Assembly: GCA_002633025.1 (NCBI GenBank)
Contig: NMRB01001058.1
Location: 1 to 64,000 of the forward strand
Source of the DNA: Notospermus geniculatus
Lineage: Eukaryota; Nemertea; Pilidiophora; Heteronemertea; Lineidae
Direction of reading: 5' to 3'
DNA: 64,000 nt
Shown: in pieces, positions 1-11,745 of the stretch
How positions within the stretch are numbered: position 1 is the stretch's first letter
Layout of the letters: each line of letters opens with the position of its first letter
The notes under the pieces: model-generated
What the model was told of the DNA's origin: nothing
The model's database searches: none
Seen by the model: only the letters and a program-made list of their open reading frames with translations
Translations under genes and position numbers: made by a program

Positions 1-112
1 TTTTGATATATCAATTTCACCATGAACCAGGTATCGGAGACCTGAAATTTTCATTCCATCTTGTAGCTCAGGTCATGTTACCTGGGGATAGGGCACATCA
101 GGTCTGTAGCTC

Positions 113-235
113 TTGCAGGAACAAAGTTACAGGTGTGACAGACTGAACAGACAGACAGACAGACACACAGACACACAGACAGACACCATGACCAAACACA
201 ATATGGTTTCCGATCTTGAGATCGGAAACCATAAA
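113..235 (+). repeat. CAGA-type microsatellite followed by a perfect hairpin
   Basis: A (CAGA)/(CACA)-rich run (about 145-187) leads into a 30-nt palindrome at 203-232 with 14-bp arms (ATGGTTTCCGATCT) and a two-base loop, then AAAAA. CAGA repeats plus a terminal hairpin and short A-run are typical of the 3' end of some non-LTR or SINE-like families in marine invertebrates. Family unnamed. Confidence 0.6.
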
Positions 236-499
236 AACTACAAACCCACTCTCAGAGAAGCAGGAGGGAAAGCATCTACCCCCATCAAACCAAGAACCTT
301 CTTGATCCACACCACAGAGTGACTGCATGTATCAGCGTGATTTAGTGTAGGCTACATCCCTCCACAAGACCACCCATTTGTAAACACCAACAATGAAGGA
401 TCTTGAGAAGACAAGGAATGTCATCCATTTACTGGTACTGCTTCTTGAGGCATTCAGCTGACCGAACAAGCTGACCATCTTTTGCTTCTCTCCAAAGAA

Positions 500-664
500 T
501 AGGAGCTGTCAGTGGGTTGACCAATAGGTGTCACTATGGCCCAATTCAATGCATATAGCGGACCCAGTCATTCTTGATCGGGCACCAATCATGTGGATTT
601 TCCTGTGTATTGGTCCGCTAGAACTTTGCTGCCATCTTTTGGCAATTTCCGTGGCTGCCTGCCC
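500..664 (-). repeat. Dispersed repeat A, copy 1
   Basis: Reverse-complement copy of 8298-8467 and 20791-20958, sharing AGGAGCTGTCAG, GCATATAGCGGACCCAGTCA and GGAAAATCTACGTGATTG-type words (inverted here). About 165 bp. No inverted termini noticed; class unknown. Confidence 0.75.
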
Positions 665-882
665 CTATTATCAACAGCTATTATCCTCCTATGGAGTGCA
701 GTGGAGTAGCTTGGTATTTTCGAATATGTTGCCTTTGCAAGATTCTGACCAACTCCATATAATCTTGCCCGTCATGCCAGTCCAAGAAAAACATAAGTAT
801 GACAAAAAGAGAGAGAGAGAATAAAAAGTTAACATATTTAAACTTTATTTCAAATTGAAAAGGTAAAGGATTTCGATTTCTC

Positions 883-1036
883 TGCGGGGCGGATCCAGGA
901 TTTGGGAAAAGAGGGGGTGCCCTGCTAGGAACAACATTGAAATTTGCACCATATTCCAGAATTTCACCGTCAGTTTTACAGATTTGCTGGCCAAAAGGGG
1001 AGGCGTGCACCCGGGGCCCCCCTCCGGATCCACGTC
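883..1036. repeat. Small GGATCC-ended inverted element
   Basis: GGGGCGGATCCAGGATTT at the left and CCCCCTCCGGATCCACG at the right are imperfect inverted ends around about 150 bp. Weak. Confidence 0.35.
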
Positions 1037-1780
1037 AGAGAATAACACTGCTCCTCCAAGACAACCAGGAGATGACCCAGACACATTCTTCAAGAAGGAT
1101 TTGTATTCAATCACTTATCCTTGATACCTCTACTTAAATACCCTCATCAATTACTCATAACAGTCAGAGAAGTTGTAATAGGGCAGGGTGGCAGAGTGTC
1201 AGCCAAGGATCATCTAACCCTCATTCATCACAGTAGAAGAGCTGCGTCTGGTGTATCAACCTGTTCCTGTCTGATGCCTGTGGATATATCAACCATGGTG
1301 GTCAGTTGTTCTGGAATAGACATGGCTTCACTGTTCTGATCTGTGGGTAAAGTCGGGCCAAAGGACCGCTTTTCATCCTCAAAGCCAATACCAGTGGACT
1401 GGAATCCTAGACATCATGTAGGCCTACCGTCTGGGGTGCATCAACCTGTTTCTACTTAGTACTTGTGGATGTTTGAAATGTGATGAGCAGTAGCCTGCAA
1501 CAGACACACAAGGACATGGCTTCATGGGTTTCACCCGATGGATGAAGAGGGGCAGAAGACCAATGCGGACTTGAATCTGGGACATCATGTAGGCCTATTT
1601 GGAATTTGCAGATGTTTCAAACCTGATGGGCATCAGCCCTGGAACAGACACACAAGGGCATGGCTTCATAGCTCTTATCTGATGGATGAAGAGGGGCGGA
1701 CGGCTGTTTTCATCTTCAAAACCGAAGCCATTGGACTTGAATCTGGGACATCTGAGTGGAAGGGCTAGAAGCAGGGCTAT

Positions 1781-2060
1781 AGCCCTGATAGCCTAGTGGT
1801 TATCACATCCGCTTAGCAAGCGGCAGGTCCCGGCTTCGAATCCACCCCGGGCCGTGTGGGATTTCATTCCTGGCTATTCAGTCCATCGCATGGGACAGTA
1901 TCCCGTGGTGCCTTGTACCTTGTGTCTTTGCAAGGGCAAGCAAAAGACCCCATCCAAGTGAGGAACATGAGTACCTTGTGATGGCCTCCTCCGTACTTAC
2001 CAGGGCCAATAATGCTACATAGAAAGCGTCGGCCTTGATGGACAAATCAAATACAAATAG
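1781..2060 (+). mobile_element. tRNA-derived SINE family 1, copy 1
   Basis: Head resembles a tRNA: box A TAGCCTAGTGG, an anticodon stem-loop CCGC-TTAGCAA-GCGG with AGC in the anticodon place, and box B (GGCTTCGAATCC, one change from consensus). The body ends in AAATACAAATA. Shared with 6342-6612, 9395-9690 and 46107-46362. Pol III internal promoter inferred. Confidence 0.88.
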
Positions 2061-3239
2061 TTCCACATGGCTGTCTCACATTTCGCACACTCATACAAGA
2101 TTCTTCCAACAAGCGAGGTAACTTCAACTTTGGGACATATTGGCAGCAAACTATCATTCTTTTAGTCATTGACATGGTTGATAGCAATGATGAATCACTG
2201 TCAGGTAGCCTAGCCTACCGAACATTTTCCGTTCATGTCGTAAGCAGTGCTTTCCGTCAGCTTGCGGTTAGCTCTTGGGGTTGTCTCTTCCACAGTTTCG
2301 CTCTCACCATCCGTCGGTTATCTCGACTTTCGCTGCCGCTGTACGAGCGTTGTTCACCTTTCAGGCTTCTTGGATCACTTCAAACCTCAGCAATCAGACG
2401 GTTTATTGCAACAGACAAGACTCAAGATAGTTGACGTGCTTCCTCCCCGAACACAGAAACAGCTCTGATTGGCGATAACTAACTGACTACCTGGTGATTT
2501 GATATGTTCCTTATCATCTCTCCGAATACTAGTTGAAACTCTGAGAAAAACATGCTGAAGAAGAGCTGAATTTACCCGAAAACACTAAGCCATTCATGCA
2601 TTTTGGTCCTTGTAAGAATCCTGGTGCAAATGGTGCGTCTTCCATTACTGGAAGCTGATAGAGGTACTTATTGCTCACTTTGTCATAGCTTGGTACATGA
2701 ATGTTGGGATGTACCTGCACAGTTCATGTCATGATTTTCAAGTTACAAAGAAAGGTTCTCTTTTCACTTTCTTTTGAACTAGTCATGCACAGATCTCAGT
2801 CATGCCTGTGATCATTTTGCAAAGCCCTGATTCTCATGGGTGTAGGCTGGGGGGGGGGGGTGCACTGGGTGCACGTGCACCTCCCGGCAGCAGTAAGAGT
2901 TCCGCTACAGGCAAGCAGAAAAAAATCAAACTTGTATTTGTGTATTAAGAATAGCTCTGAAATCAAGTCTCAGAGGATCTAGATTCCAAAAATTTTCTGG
3001 GGAGGCCCCCAGACCTCCTCCAAAACACATCTTCCGTACTCTTCAGCGTAGGGCACCCGTAAAATACATCTGGCTGACCTTCCCAGTCGAACCTGGAAAG
3101 TGTAGTTCGTCACTGAGACGCTGAGTGGCGCTAAGTGACTCAAAGACGAGTCACCTCTGTCCGAAGGGGGAGATGGTGCATTGAACCCCTTGCAGAGCTC
3201 TACTATATGGCACGGCTTAACCGCCAGCCATGGAGGATT

Positions 3240-3480
3240 TCCTTTATGGCCCAGTGGTTGGCGCGTTGGCCTCGGAGGTAGAAGTTAAGCAACGTTGAGC
3301 GCGATCACTACGTGGATGGGTGCCCAGCACACGTATAATACACACATCTTGCTGTACCCTTATTTTGGCTGATTGCATGACGTTACCTTGGAAGAGGGTC
3401 TCCCTTTAGGGCCTAATTTCAGTGTGGATATGATAACATTCTCCCAAGTCAGTAGGCGTGGAAGTTAAATATTGCTTATT
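3240..3480 (+). mobile_element. SINE-like remnant with tRNA-like and 5S rRNA-like segments
   Basis: GGCCCAGTGGTTGGCGCGTT resembles a tRNA 5' half with box A. It runs into GAAGTTAAGCAACGTTGAGC and GTGGATGGGTGCCC, which match the internal part of 5S rRNA (usual text GAAGTTAAGCAACGTCGGGC and TTGGATGGGTGACC). A single copy is visible; the tail is unclear. Confidence 0.6.
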
Positions 3481-4360
3481 GAAGCCAACTTGAAGTGGCG
3501 ATCATCTTCACCTCCCAGTTGTTCCGAAATCAGTGTTTACTAAAACATGGTAATTTCCACCAGGTATTGTGTGTAAAAAAGGGTAATTCAACCGTGCCCC
3601 TGATGGGCCGAATCAGAAGATGAAAGCAGTCGATCCACGGCCCATGTTATTGCATCCTGGGATAGTTATTAAACCAGGTACGCAGGCCATGGTTTCTCTG
3701 TTGGACATGGTTGCTCATACCTGCTATGTTTCTACGAGCAAGTAGATACACCAGTGTAAGTTCCAATGTAAATTGACCCAAAACTTCAGTGTAATATGCA
3801 CAGGTCTTCTACACAATGTTCATAACATTGAAACCTATGTGTCCTGATATTAATTTCCATTCTTAAAGAATTCGATCTGTTTCTGAAATGCTGGGTAATT
3901 AACGGGGTAACTGTTCCATGGCTTACATGGCTTAAGTGAGACATGCCGCCTGTTGAAAAGTCGGCAGGAATAAATTTTTTTAACTGCAGAACAACAGTCA
4001 CTGGTATGTTTCTATTAGTATCATGGACAGTTTGAACCATGTCAACACTTTGCTGATTCTAGACTTTGACGAGAAACAAGGAATGATTACTCTATGTACT
4101 TGTACCCCACTACCATAAAAAAAGTTGAAGCTCCTGCCTATTACATAAAGCCAAAATTCAGGCAGTGAGAGACATCTGGTGGCAACACATGAAGTGTATC
4201 CCTCAGTTACTTCATTGTTCACAGTTAACCTTTATGTTTGATTCCTTTATGCTGGTATCCAGAAAAGGTAACAAATGCTTTTACTTAAAGATTTGCAGTG
4301 CGAGGTCTAATGCAAATGTACCACAAAATTAAAGTAAAATTGAAGTAAAAGCATTTGATA

Positions 4361-4637
4361 CAGTACAGGTCACAATTAACATCCCTAAATTCGCGTAGGT
4401 TACACGTAACTTGCTCAACAACTCACGAGCTATGTTACGCGTCACTTACGAGGTGAGTTACGCGGTGAGTTACGCGAATTTCGCTAGCTATGCAGTGATT
4501 TACGAGGTGAGTTACGCGATTTTGGCGAGTTAAGCAGTGAGTTACGCGAAACCAAAGCCGTGAGTTACGCGTAAATTACGCATAACTTAGGAGTAACTTA
4601 CGCGAAGCCGTAGGGATGTCAATTGTGACCTGTACTG
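4361..4637. mobile_element. TA-flanked inverted-repeat transposon with internal tandem words
   Basis: Ends CAGTACAGGTCACAATTAAC and its near-complement, flanked by TA on both sides as in Tc1/mariner/pogo-type elements. The interior is built of GTGAGTTACGCG-like words repeated about eight times. No transposase. A truncated relative starts at 16999. Confidence 0.82.
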
Positions 4638-4639
4638 TA

Positions 4640-6340
4640 GCTTTTATGAATATCAGCCAATGAGTAGTTAGCCGTAACCTTTGTTTTCTTTGAACAGCAC
4701 TAATGTGAACCTTCAATATTTTTACCAACATTTATCTGGCGAATCAAGATACCGGAACTATTCATCAAGAAATTCTGTTAGTTTTGGTCCTCAAGGTTGA
4801 TTGCTGTCAAAACAGCATGGAATCCCGAGTATGATTTCTTAGAAAGCGAGAAGATCTTTCGCTCGGAAAAGATCAACATTGCTGCCGTATCTTGTTGGAG
4901 AAACTTTCGTTTTTTTTCCATTTGGTTGGTTCGGCTGTTTGAAAGGTGATTAGCGTTTACTTTTAAAACAATCATCCCGTTCTTGCCGTGAGGGAGTGAA
5001 AGTTCTTTGAGAGTGAGAAAGGAATTTGATGGTGGACGTGACTTGAATAGTCCACATCCGTATGGCATTCTGCAGAAACATTGTGTTAGAGGAAATCTGA
5101 ACATGCACTGCTGGATTAGGACCCTTGGGTCCCCGGCTTTCAGAAAAGTCATGTTGCCAAAAAAAACCATCATTACATCTTCATTGAGATTGCAATTGGG
5201 TCCTCCTCGTTTGCCAAATGAAAATGATGGAGTCATGCTAGAAATTCCCAAGTTTATCTATATTATATTAGTGTAAGGCGTTTTCTGTAATGCGCTCAAA
5301 CTCCTCCGATACTGCTCAACAACTTTCTTTCATTTTTCGCAGTATGCATGTATTCATCTTAAAGTTGTGTTCGGCAGCATTCAATGTGCATAAGGAGCGA
5401 TAACATCCACAGAAATCACACTTTCGTTCGGCTTTTTCCACCCAAAACAGACGACTGATTCTGACGTCACAGTCAAACATGTCACCGCCACTGCCTTGGA
5501 GGGTCACGGTAACGCAACGGTCCATGCATGACGAATACCTCTGACGTCACGAATGACCACTACCTCATGTCAAAGAGTGTACGAGCCTGCTTGAAAACGA
5601 CCGTGCATAGCACGGGTCTTGTTAGTGTTGATGGTTTAGTACAGCCTCAAAGACAAACCATAACAGTCAAAGATAGGACACTTCTATCACCGTCAGTCAT
5701 CTTCAATGGAAAATATTGGATTCGTACTGTGTTTCATTGAAGTACGTGACTCTGTGACAATGAGACCAGCTGCAAGGCCGTCCTCAACCCATGACGATCA
5801 AAACAAGTTGAATGCATTGAGGAGGCAATTTATCTAATAGTGCAAGGTGTATTTACTAATCTGTCACGTGAATGGACAAGGTCATCTCGGGATGGAGTCA
5901 ACAAAACAAGTTAAGGTCACTGAGAGCAGTTCCTTTTGGAGTTTTGCTTGATCCTTTTGGTCTAAATCGCTTTGGACAGCCTCACAAACCTTGTCTATTG
6001 ATTGAAAGGAACCAGGAACTGCGATCAACAATACTGGAGAAAAAAAGGAGAAGCTTGGATGATAAATGTGCCGGTTCATGATAGCCAAGCGCTAACTGAG
6101 TAGGGGACTCGATTAATCTTGTCTCAGCGAGGAATTGCGCTGTGTGTTGCTGACTGCTGCTGATAGCGGCAACGGACTTGCTCGACACGCCACGAGCTGC
6201 ATTGGTTATCACTTGGGGGCATGATGCAAGAGAAATTGAAGTGATCAGAATAGTTCCGTGTGTCCTGGTCTGGTAATCCCGTGAGCTGTCGCAAACGGGT
6301 CGGAATGTTTGCGATTACCAAAGAGGAAGGGAAAGCAGTG
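4640..6340. other. Unassigned DNA
   Basis: No recognisable gene. A 157-codon minus-strand frame (4778-5251) is open but unlike any family I know, and is within chance expectation for 64 kb. No clear repeat structure. Confidence 0.5.
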
Positions 6341-6341
6341 G

Positions 6342-6612
6342 TATTTGTATTTCATTTTTCCATCAGGGCCGACACTATAGCATTATCAGCCCTGGTAAGT
6401 ACGGAGGAAGCCATCACAAGGTCCTCATATTCCTCACTTGGATGGGGTCTTTTACTTGCCCTTGCAAAGACCCAAGGTACAAGGCACCACGGCTTACTGT
6501 CCCATGTGACGGATTAAAGAGCCGGAATGAAATCCCATATGGCCCGGGCTGGATTCGAACCGGGATCTGCTGCTTGCTAAGCGGACGTGATAACCACTAG
6601 GCCATCAGGCTC
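6342..6612 (-). mobile_element. tRNA-derived SINE family 1, copy 2
   Basis: Minus-strand copy. The tRNA-like head (box B GGTTCGAATCC read in reverse near 6550) is at the right and the TTTGTATTTCATTTTT tail at the left. Possible short target duplication CAGTGGT on both sides. Confidence 0.87.
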
Positions 6613-6984
6613 CTCAGTGGTTTTGGTGGAGTATGTATATACTGAGCAGTGGTAAAGCAGTGGTTTTGGTGGAGTAAATATGAGAATTGCTTTTCCAAGT
6701 TGCAAGGTATAGCATTCATTGTAACGTGTCTGTATTCATAATTCTTTTCGACACAGACACTGGAAGGTTATTCTTACGAAAGCTCTTTGCATTCCATCTT
6801 ATAGTACATTACGGTACACTGCTAAAAGTGCGGTGTACGTTACTGCACAAAAAATATCTTGTCATCAGTTGTTTCAGTGGTTGTGGGAGAAGATTGCAGG
6901 TATAAATGAAAATACCTGTTAGAAGACTAAAAATCGTCCATGTGGCCTACGAGGAAGGCTGCTTCTCTATTCTTTACTTAGCTT

Positions 6985-7454
6985 GGCGCACACTGCCCTT
7001 GCGGCTTGCGATTTTTGACCGGCGCCTGATTCACTGACATCATTTACAAACAACGCTGTCCTGAATATGGTTGTGTCGTGGTGTGTGGTTGAACTCACAC
7101 ATGTCGCAAGGAGATCGATACCATAAGATACTACCAAAGCTCTCTGGAACGAACCGATAATGACGTCATTTTGTGCTTGCGTATTTCAAAATCATGTGAC
7201 ACCAGGAAGGAATTTCATTTGCCGACTGCCCCAAGATACGGTGGGAGGCGCCGGTGAACACTGCACACTGCTTGCGGTGGAGGACGCCGGCGAATCTGAC
7301 GCTGACAAATATCAAATCAGTTTGATTCCTGCACCCCGGACTGCCGCAAAAAATCGTTGCGATATGGTTACGGTGTTCTCCAGACACCAACACTTGCAGT
7401 ACTGTGATTCGTGATACCGGTCAAATGTCGCAAGCCGCAGGGGCAATGTGTGCC
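6985..7454. mobile_element. Inverted-repeat element (GGCGCACACTGCCC ends)
   Basis: Left arm GGCGCACACTGCCCTTGCGG, right arm GCAGGGGCAATGTGTGCC, with CTTGCGATTTTTGACCGG mirrored as CCGGTCAAATGTCGCAAG. A possible TAGCTT duplication flanks it. Non-autonomous. Confidence 0.75.
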
Positions 7455-8106
7455 TAGCTTTAGCATGAGGCTTGGAAACCACACTTCTCATGTTGTGCAC
7501 ACAAGAAACTCAAAATGCTTCCATGACTGCATGCGTTATTGGGTCTATAATCTGCCAGGCTTGTTTTCTTGTCACAATATCAGCCAACACGAACTAGCAC
7601 TTAGGCATTAGGATGTTTCTGCCTACAAATGTTAACATTGGGCAGTAAATATCTTTTTCTCTTGTCAAAGGTGTGTTATGTTTGACTGGTAGGTAGCCAT
7701 TTTGGTTGCTGTGGGCGAGTTGCACTAGATACACTTCACAAGGTGCTTGTTGTCTGGTTTGGTGTAGTGTTTGTTGATACTGCCATGAACATATGCTTGC
7801 CAAGAAAAAGAAAATGGCGATGAAATCTTAATTACAGATAGGGCAGACTACCGAAGTGATGCATGTCATTTTTGCTCGATCTTTCGATGAAATTCTACAC
7901 CTGAATTTGGTTGCCAGCTGTGGGTTTTTGGCCAGTGGGTCCATGCGTCGATGACGGATGAACCCTGAAAAACCTTCACCAAGGACTTGACCCGATGAGT
8001 CAGTTTGTGCCTTGAGCAAATGCACTCCGTGAGTGTAAACAGGTTGTCCTGAACCTTGCAAATAGTTCCGTGCAAGACTTCGATACAAAAGAGAAGCTAT
8101 GAAAGT

Positions 8107-8910
8107 AAAGCCAATGAAATTATATTTATAGTTTCTCGTCATTGGCTGCATGTGATTTTGGCCCCTCATCAAAAAATTTCATTACATTTAAAAAAAACGG
8201 CAAAAATCTGCCACTGAACTGCTTTTCCACCACTTTCAAAAATAGAGCAGGAGCCCAGGCATGCCAGGGGGTCAGGGTAGCTGGAAAGGTAACCAATGGG
8301 AGCAGTCAGCTGCGCATATTGCCAACAGATGACAGCAAAGTCTTAACGGACCAATGTATAGGAAAATCTACGTGATTGCCGCTCGATCTGTAATGACTGG
8401 GTCCGCTAGATGCATTGAATTGGGCTGTAGTGACACCTAGTGGTCAACTCGCTGACAGCTCCTATTCTCTGGCACACTACAGTATTGTAGGCCTATATTT
8501 GTCCCTGTGTATCGAACTGGTCGTCTGGCATAAAAGCAGTGTGTGGGAGATGGAGCGTTTTGAAGTTTTGGTACTGACTTCATCATTGGACTGGTGGACC
8601 CAGCTTTGTGCGGGGGAGGGGAACCAATGTACAGCTAACTTCTGAACGGTTGGATTTAGACCCTATAAATGTATTACGCAGCATGTATGTCATATTTACA
8701 GGTACCAGCTCTCACACAACACAAATTGCCATTTCTGAATTGATTTTCATTCCAAAAAACACATTTGGGGCATAAAATCAGTTTGTAAATGCCAGTTAGT
8801 GTGTGCGAAAAGGGTTGAAATTTTCCATGAAAAAAATAATGAATAATGAAAAAAACCCATAAATTCTGAAAAACAGCTGACGAGAAACTATAAATGTAAT
8901 TTCATTGGCC
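8107..8910. mobile_element. Inverted-repeat element B, copy 1, with nested repeat A
   Basis: Ends AGCCAATGAAATTATATTTA and TAAATGTAATTTCATTGGCC. The core matches 37182-37534 (CAGCTCTCACACA, ACACATTTGGGGCATAAAAT). The centre is interrupted by dispersed repeat A (8298-8467) and unassigned sequence. Confidence 0.8.
8298..8467 (+). repeat. Dispersed repeat A, copy 2
   Basis: GGGAGCAGTCAGCTGCGCAT through GACAGCTCCTATT; about 80-90% like 20791-20958 by eye. Sits inside element B. Confidence 0.8.
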
Positions 8911-9158
8911 TAAAAGCCAATATCTACAGCAAGTATCAAAAGATGAACATCAAACATAAAGGAAAGATATGATCCTCGGGTCCCAACTGGATATTTTCAT
9001 CATATTTCATACAGGATTTTTTGCTGCGAAAATATGAGAATAAGCGTTGCAGATGAGAACGACCACCCATTGGGACTGATCATTTCAGAAAAATCATTTC
9101 TTTGTAAGATCACGCTGCAGGCTATAACTGAGAACGGGACTATCAAGTTTTGTGAATA

Positions 9159-9207
9159 ATGACTCCTGGTGTCCTTTATCTCCTCCTCACGGTCGTTTTT
9201 GCCGTCG
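9159..9207 (+). CDS. FGFRL1: Possible signal-peptide exon of FGFRL1
   Basis: ATG at 9159 opens MTPGVLYLLLTVVFAV plus one base, a good signal peptide: polar start, ten-residue hydrophobic core, small residues at the end. A GT at 9208 would end the exon in phase 1. That is exactly the phase needed by the Ig1 exon at 18263, giving ...VFAVAPPRIS. Against it, the donor context (CG/GTTGTA) is weak, the intron would be 9 kb, and the reading frame runs on into a foldback repeat. FGFRL1 genes commonly carry the signal peptide on its own exon. Tentative. Confidence 0.35.
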
Positions 9208-9300
9208 GTTGTAAAATGAGCAGGCTCTTTGCCTTCATCTTCACTGGTTCTCATTTCTTGCTTTCCCTGAGGATGTTTCCGACCATCTTTCCCCAAGCTT

Positions 9301-9394
9301 GCATCCTCCCACAGCAGGGCTTAGTCTCGCTCCTCTTCATACACTCGTACACAAAGTAAGAGGAGCGAGGTAAAAACCCCTGCTGTGGGAGGAT
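9301..9394. mobile_element. Foldback element C, copy 1 (split by a SINE)
   Basis: GCATCCTCCCACAGCAGGGC pairs with CCCCTGCTGTGGGAGGAT; a short loop around TACACTCGTACACAAAGT. The right end is duplicated by SINE insertion (GTGGGAGGAT 9385-9394 and 9691-9700). A second copy lies at 42852-42961. Confidence 0.85.
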
Positions 9395-9690
9395 TTTGTA
9401 TTCATTTTTCTGTCAGGGCCGACGCTATAGCATTATTGGCCCTGGTAAGTACGGAGGAGGCCATCACAAGCTACTCGTGTTCCTCACTTAGATGGGGTCT
9501 TTTACTTGCTCTTGCAAAGACACAAGGTACAAGGCACCACGGCTTACTGTCCCATGCGACGGACTGAAATGGGAATAAAATCCCATGAAATGGGAAATGA
9601 AATCCCATTGTGGCCCAGGCTGGATTCGAACCCGGGACCTGCCGCTTGCTAAGCGGACGTGATAACCACTAGGCTATCAGGCTCTTCAAA
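9395..9690 (-). mobile_element. tRNA-derived SINE family 1, copy 3, with 10-bp target duplication
   Basis: Minus-strand SINE with box B GGTTCGAATCC (reverse) near 9630. Flanked by the direct repeat GTGGGAGGAT at 9385 and 9691. It landed in the arm of a foldback element. Confidence 0.92.
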
Positions 9691-9699
9691 GTGGGAGGA

Positions 9700-10490
9700 T
9701 GCCAAGCCTGCCTCTCTAAATCAGAACCTTGGTACAGTTTGTAGCAAGAAAGTGGACCCAGGGTACAATTTCACTTGACGACATCGAACCTGGGTACACT
9801 TTATGTGTACCGGGGACGACAATAACCTCTTCAGCCCAAGCTTGCCTCTCAAAGCTACCAGTACTCTGTGTCATTTGGTGCTCTGCACTTGTCGTGTCAG
9901 GTGTGCATGGAGATGGACTGAGGCCATCGCCCTTGGGTCATTTCAGTCCCTAGCAGGCCACGTGATGGCACTGACTAATCTTACCGATCTATTCATTTTG
10001 TGCTGGAGGTGAACCAGCCTCAGGCCAAACTGCATCTAACTTTAGGAATCGAGGCATGTTCTAGTGGCACTGACATTCTCAACATTGGCAACGCAGTAAC
10101 AACACGCCGTAGGCAAGGGTTGTTTTGGGTTGGAGATGTGTCTGTATCTGAAAATACTGCCTTGCCTGGCTCGGAGATAGCCTCAAGCTGGCTTCAACCA
10201 AATAAAAACGGCCAATAAAAATGACCAGCTTCACCAAGTGAAAAGAAAAGTGCTTCAAGGTAAGGCCAAAAAAAATTATCTGTTTCTTGTCCAGCAACTC
10301 AGCGGAAATTGATGCGAGCTTGCAAATTTTTTTTTATTTTCAAATAATTTTTTTCAGTTTTCTTCATTGATGAGGGGAAATACCACCAGCAAAGTATCTC
10401 TACATGTTTAAAGCACAGATTTCATGAAAAATAAAGATGATTTCAAGTGACGAAGCAATGCATTGTATAGAAGGCGCTGCATAAAGCCCG
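9700..10490. other. Unassigned intronic DNA
   Basis: No exon, clear repeat arms or recognisable motif seen. Confidence 0.45.
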
Positions 10491-10494
10491 TGTC

Positions 10495-10707
10495 ACACTC
10501 TCCCGAAGTTGACACCCGATGGCCATACGAATTATGAAAACTTTTGGAAATCTTACTGATAAATGCCAGCCTGAAGAAGACCCCGCTTGAGGTTGGAAAT
10601 TTGCAAGATTCTGGAAGTTGACTTTGGGGCCATCTGCACGCGAAATTCAAAATTCCATATTTGTGTGGCCATCGGCTGTCTAATTTCGGGACAGTGTGAC
10701 ACGGGCT
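10495..10707. mobile_element. Harbinger-like MITE with TAA target duplication
   Basis: Ends AGCCCGTGTCACACT and GTGTGACACGGGCT, flanked by TAA (10492-10494 and 10708-10710). The interior contains AAGACCCCGCTTGAGGTTGG, a motif also seen near 23270 and 29420. Class inferred from the TWA duplication. Confidence 0.8.
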
Positions 10708-11304
10708 TAAGCAAAGTGGGAAAATTTGAAATTGGTTCCGAAAAAAATTCAATCTGAAGGGCCTGGGAATGACGCGGGTGCGGACAAGAAACAGATAATT
10801 TTTTTTGCCTAACACGGAGAGCAAGGTTCATTGATTCTATACCTTTGGTACTTCTCACTCAGGACATTTTTCATCTGATTTCGAATACCGTTTCCAGGTC
10901 ACGTATTTGGAGTCATGTACATTTTTTTCTACATCAGTATTCCAAGTTGATTGAGTTATGTGGACGGTTTTTACCGCTTCGTCCCGTTTCGTGACTCAGG
11001 TGGTAAAAACTCGGGAATTACTCCCTTGGTGATTCTGGTAATCAAAAAATCTGAACCTAAATTTGTTGCCATGGTAATGTTACATTTCTACCAATGAGTT
11101 TGCACCCGATATTTTTAAGGGTAAGAGAAAACAAATGTTTCCTGTAAAAGGCTTTTGTGTATCATTATTCTCAATTACCCTGATGTGATTGTCCAATATG
11201 ACAAGGGTAGGCTATTTACAAGATTATGTTGCATGGCTGATCAGTTCTGTCTCCACGATTCTGACCTCAACTTTTGTCATTGCTGTCGACAACTCCAAAT
11301 AATA

Positions 11305-11745
11305 GGGCTGTTTAGACAACCAAGCCAAAAAAACACATTCAGATTCGATCCGATCGACCCGCATTCTGGACCGGATGTGTTCCAAGTTTTTGGGTAGCGT
11401 TTACACACGCATGTTAATCTAGTCACATTCCGACTTCAAATTACCCTTGTGGAACTCTCCACACCGAGTTCGGCCAGTGGAGGAAGAAAAACCACATCAT
11501 TCGCATGCGCGCCGGTAGGATGAATCCGGATTCGGGTCTCATTTGCATTTAGACAAGAATTTTAATCTGGTCGTATGTGGTCCAGTGTGGTCTAATGCGG
11601 TTGAATGTTGATTCAGGACCAGCAAAATTGGTGGTCCATTTTAAATCCACATTGAACCACATTGGACCGCATTGGGTAGCGTTTACACGCAAGGGTTCTG
11701 AACCACAATCGGATTCGATCGGATCGCCTGTCATCTAAACAGCTC
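11305..11745. mobile_element. Inverted-repeat element D, copy 1
   Basis: Ends GGGCTGTTTAGAC and its complement near 11735. GATTCGATCCGATCG and GGGTAGCGTTTACAC occur in both arms. Flanked by TAATA on each side. Internal (TGTGGTCCA)-like words. A partial relative is at 26575-26745. Confidence 0.78.

Noticed and set aside
1781-1860. tRNA gene
   Set aside because: The tRNA-like head continues into a SINE body shared with three other loci; the acceptor stem does not close.
4778-5251. 157-codon minus-strand open frame
   Set aside because: No domain, signal peptide or splice context recognised; an ORF of this length is expected about once by chance in 64 kb of this composition.
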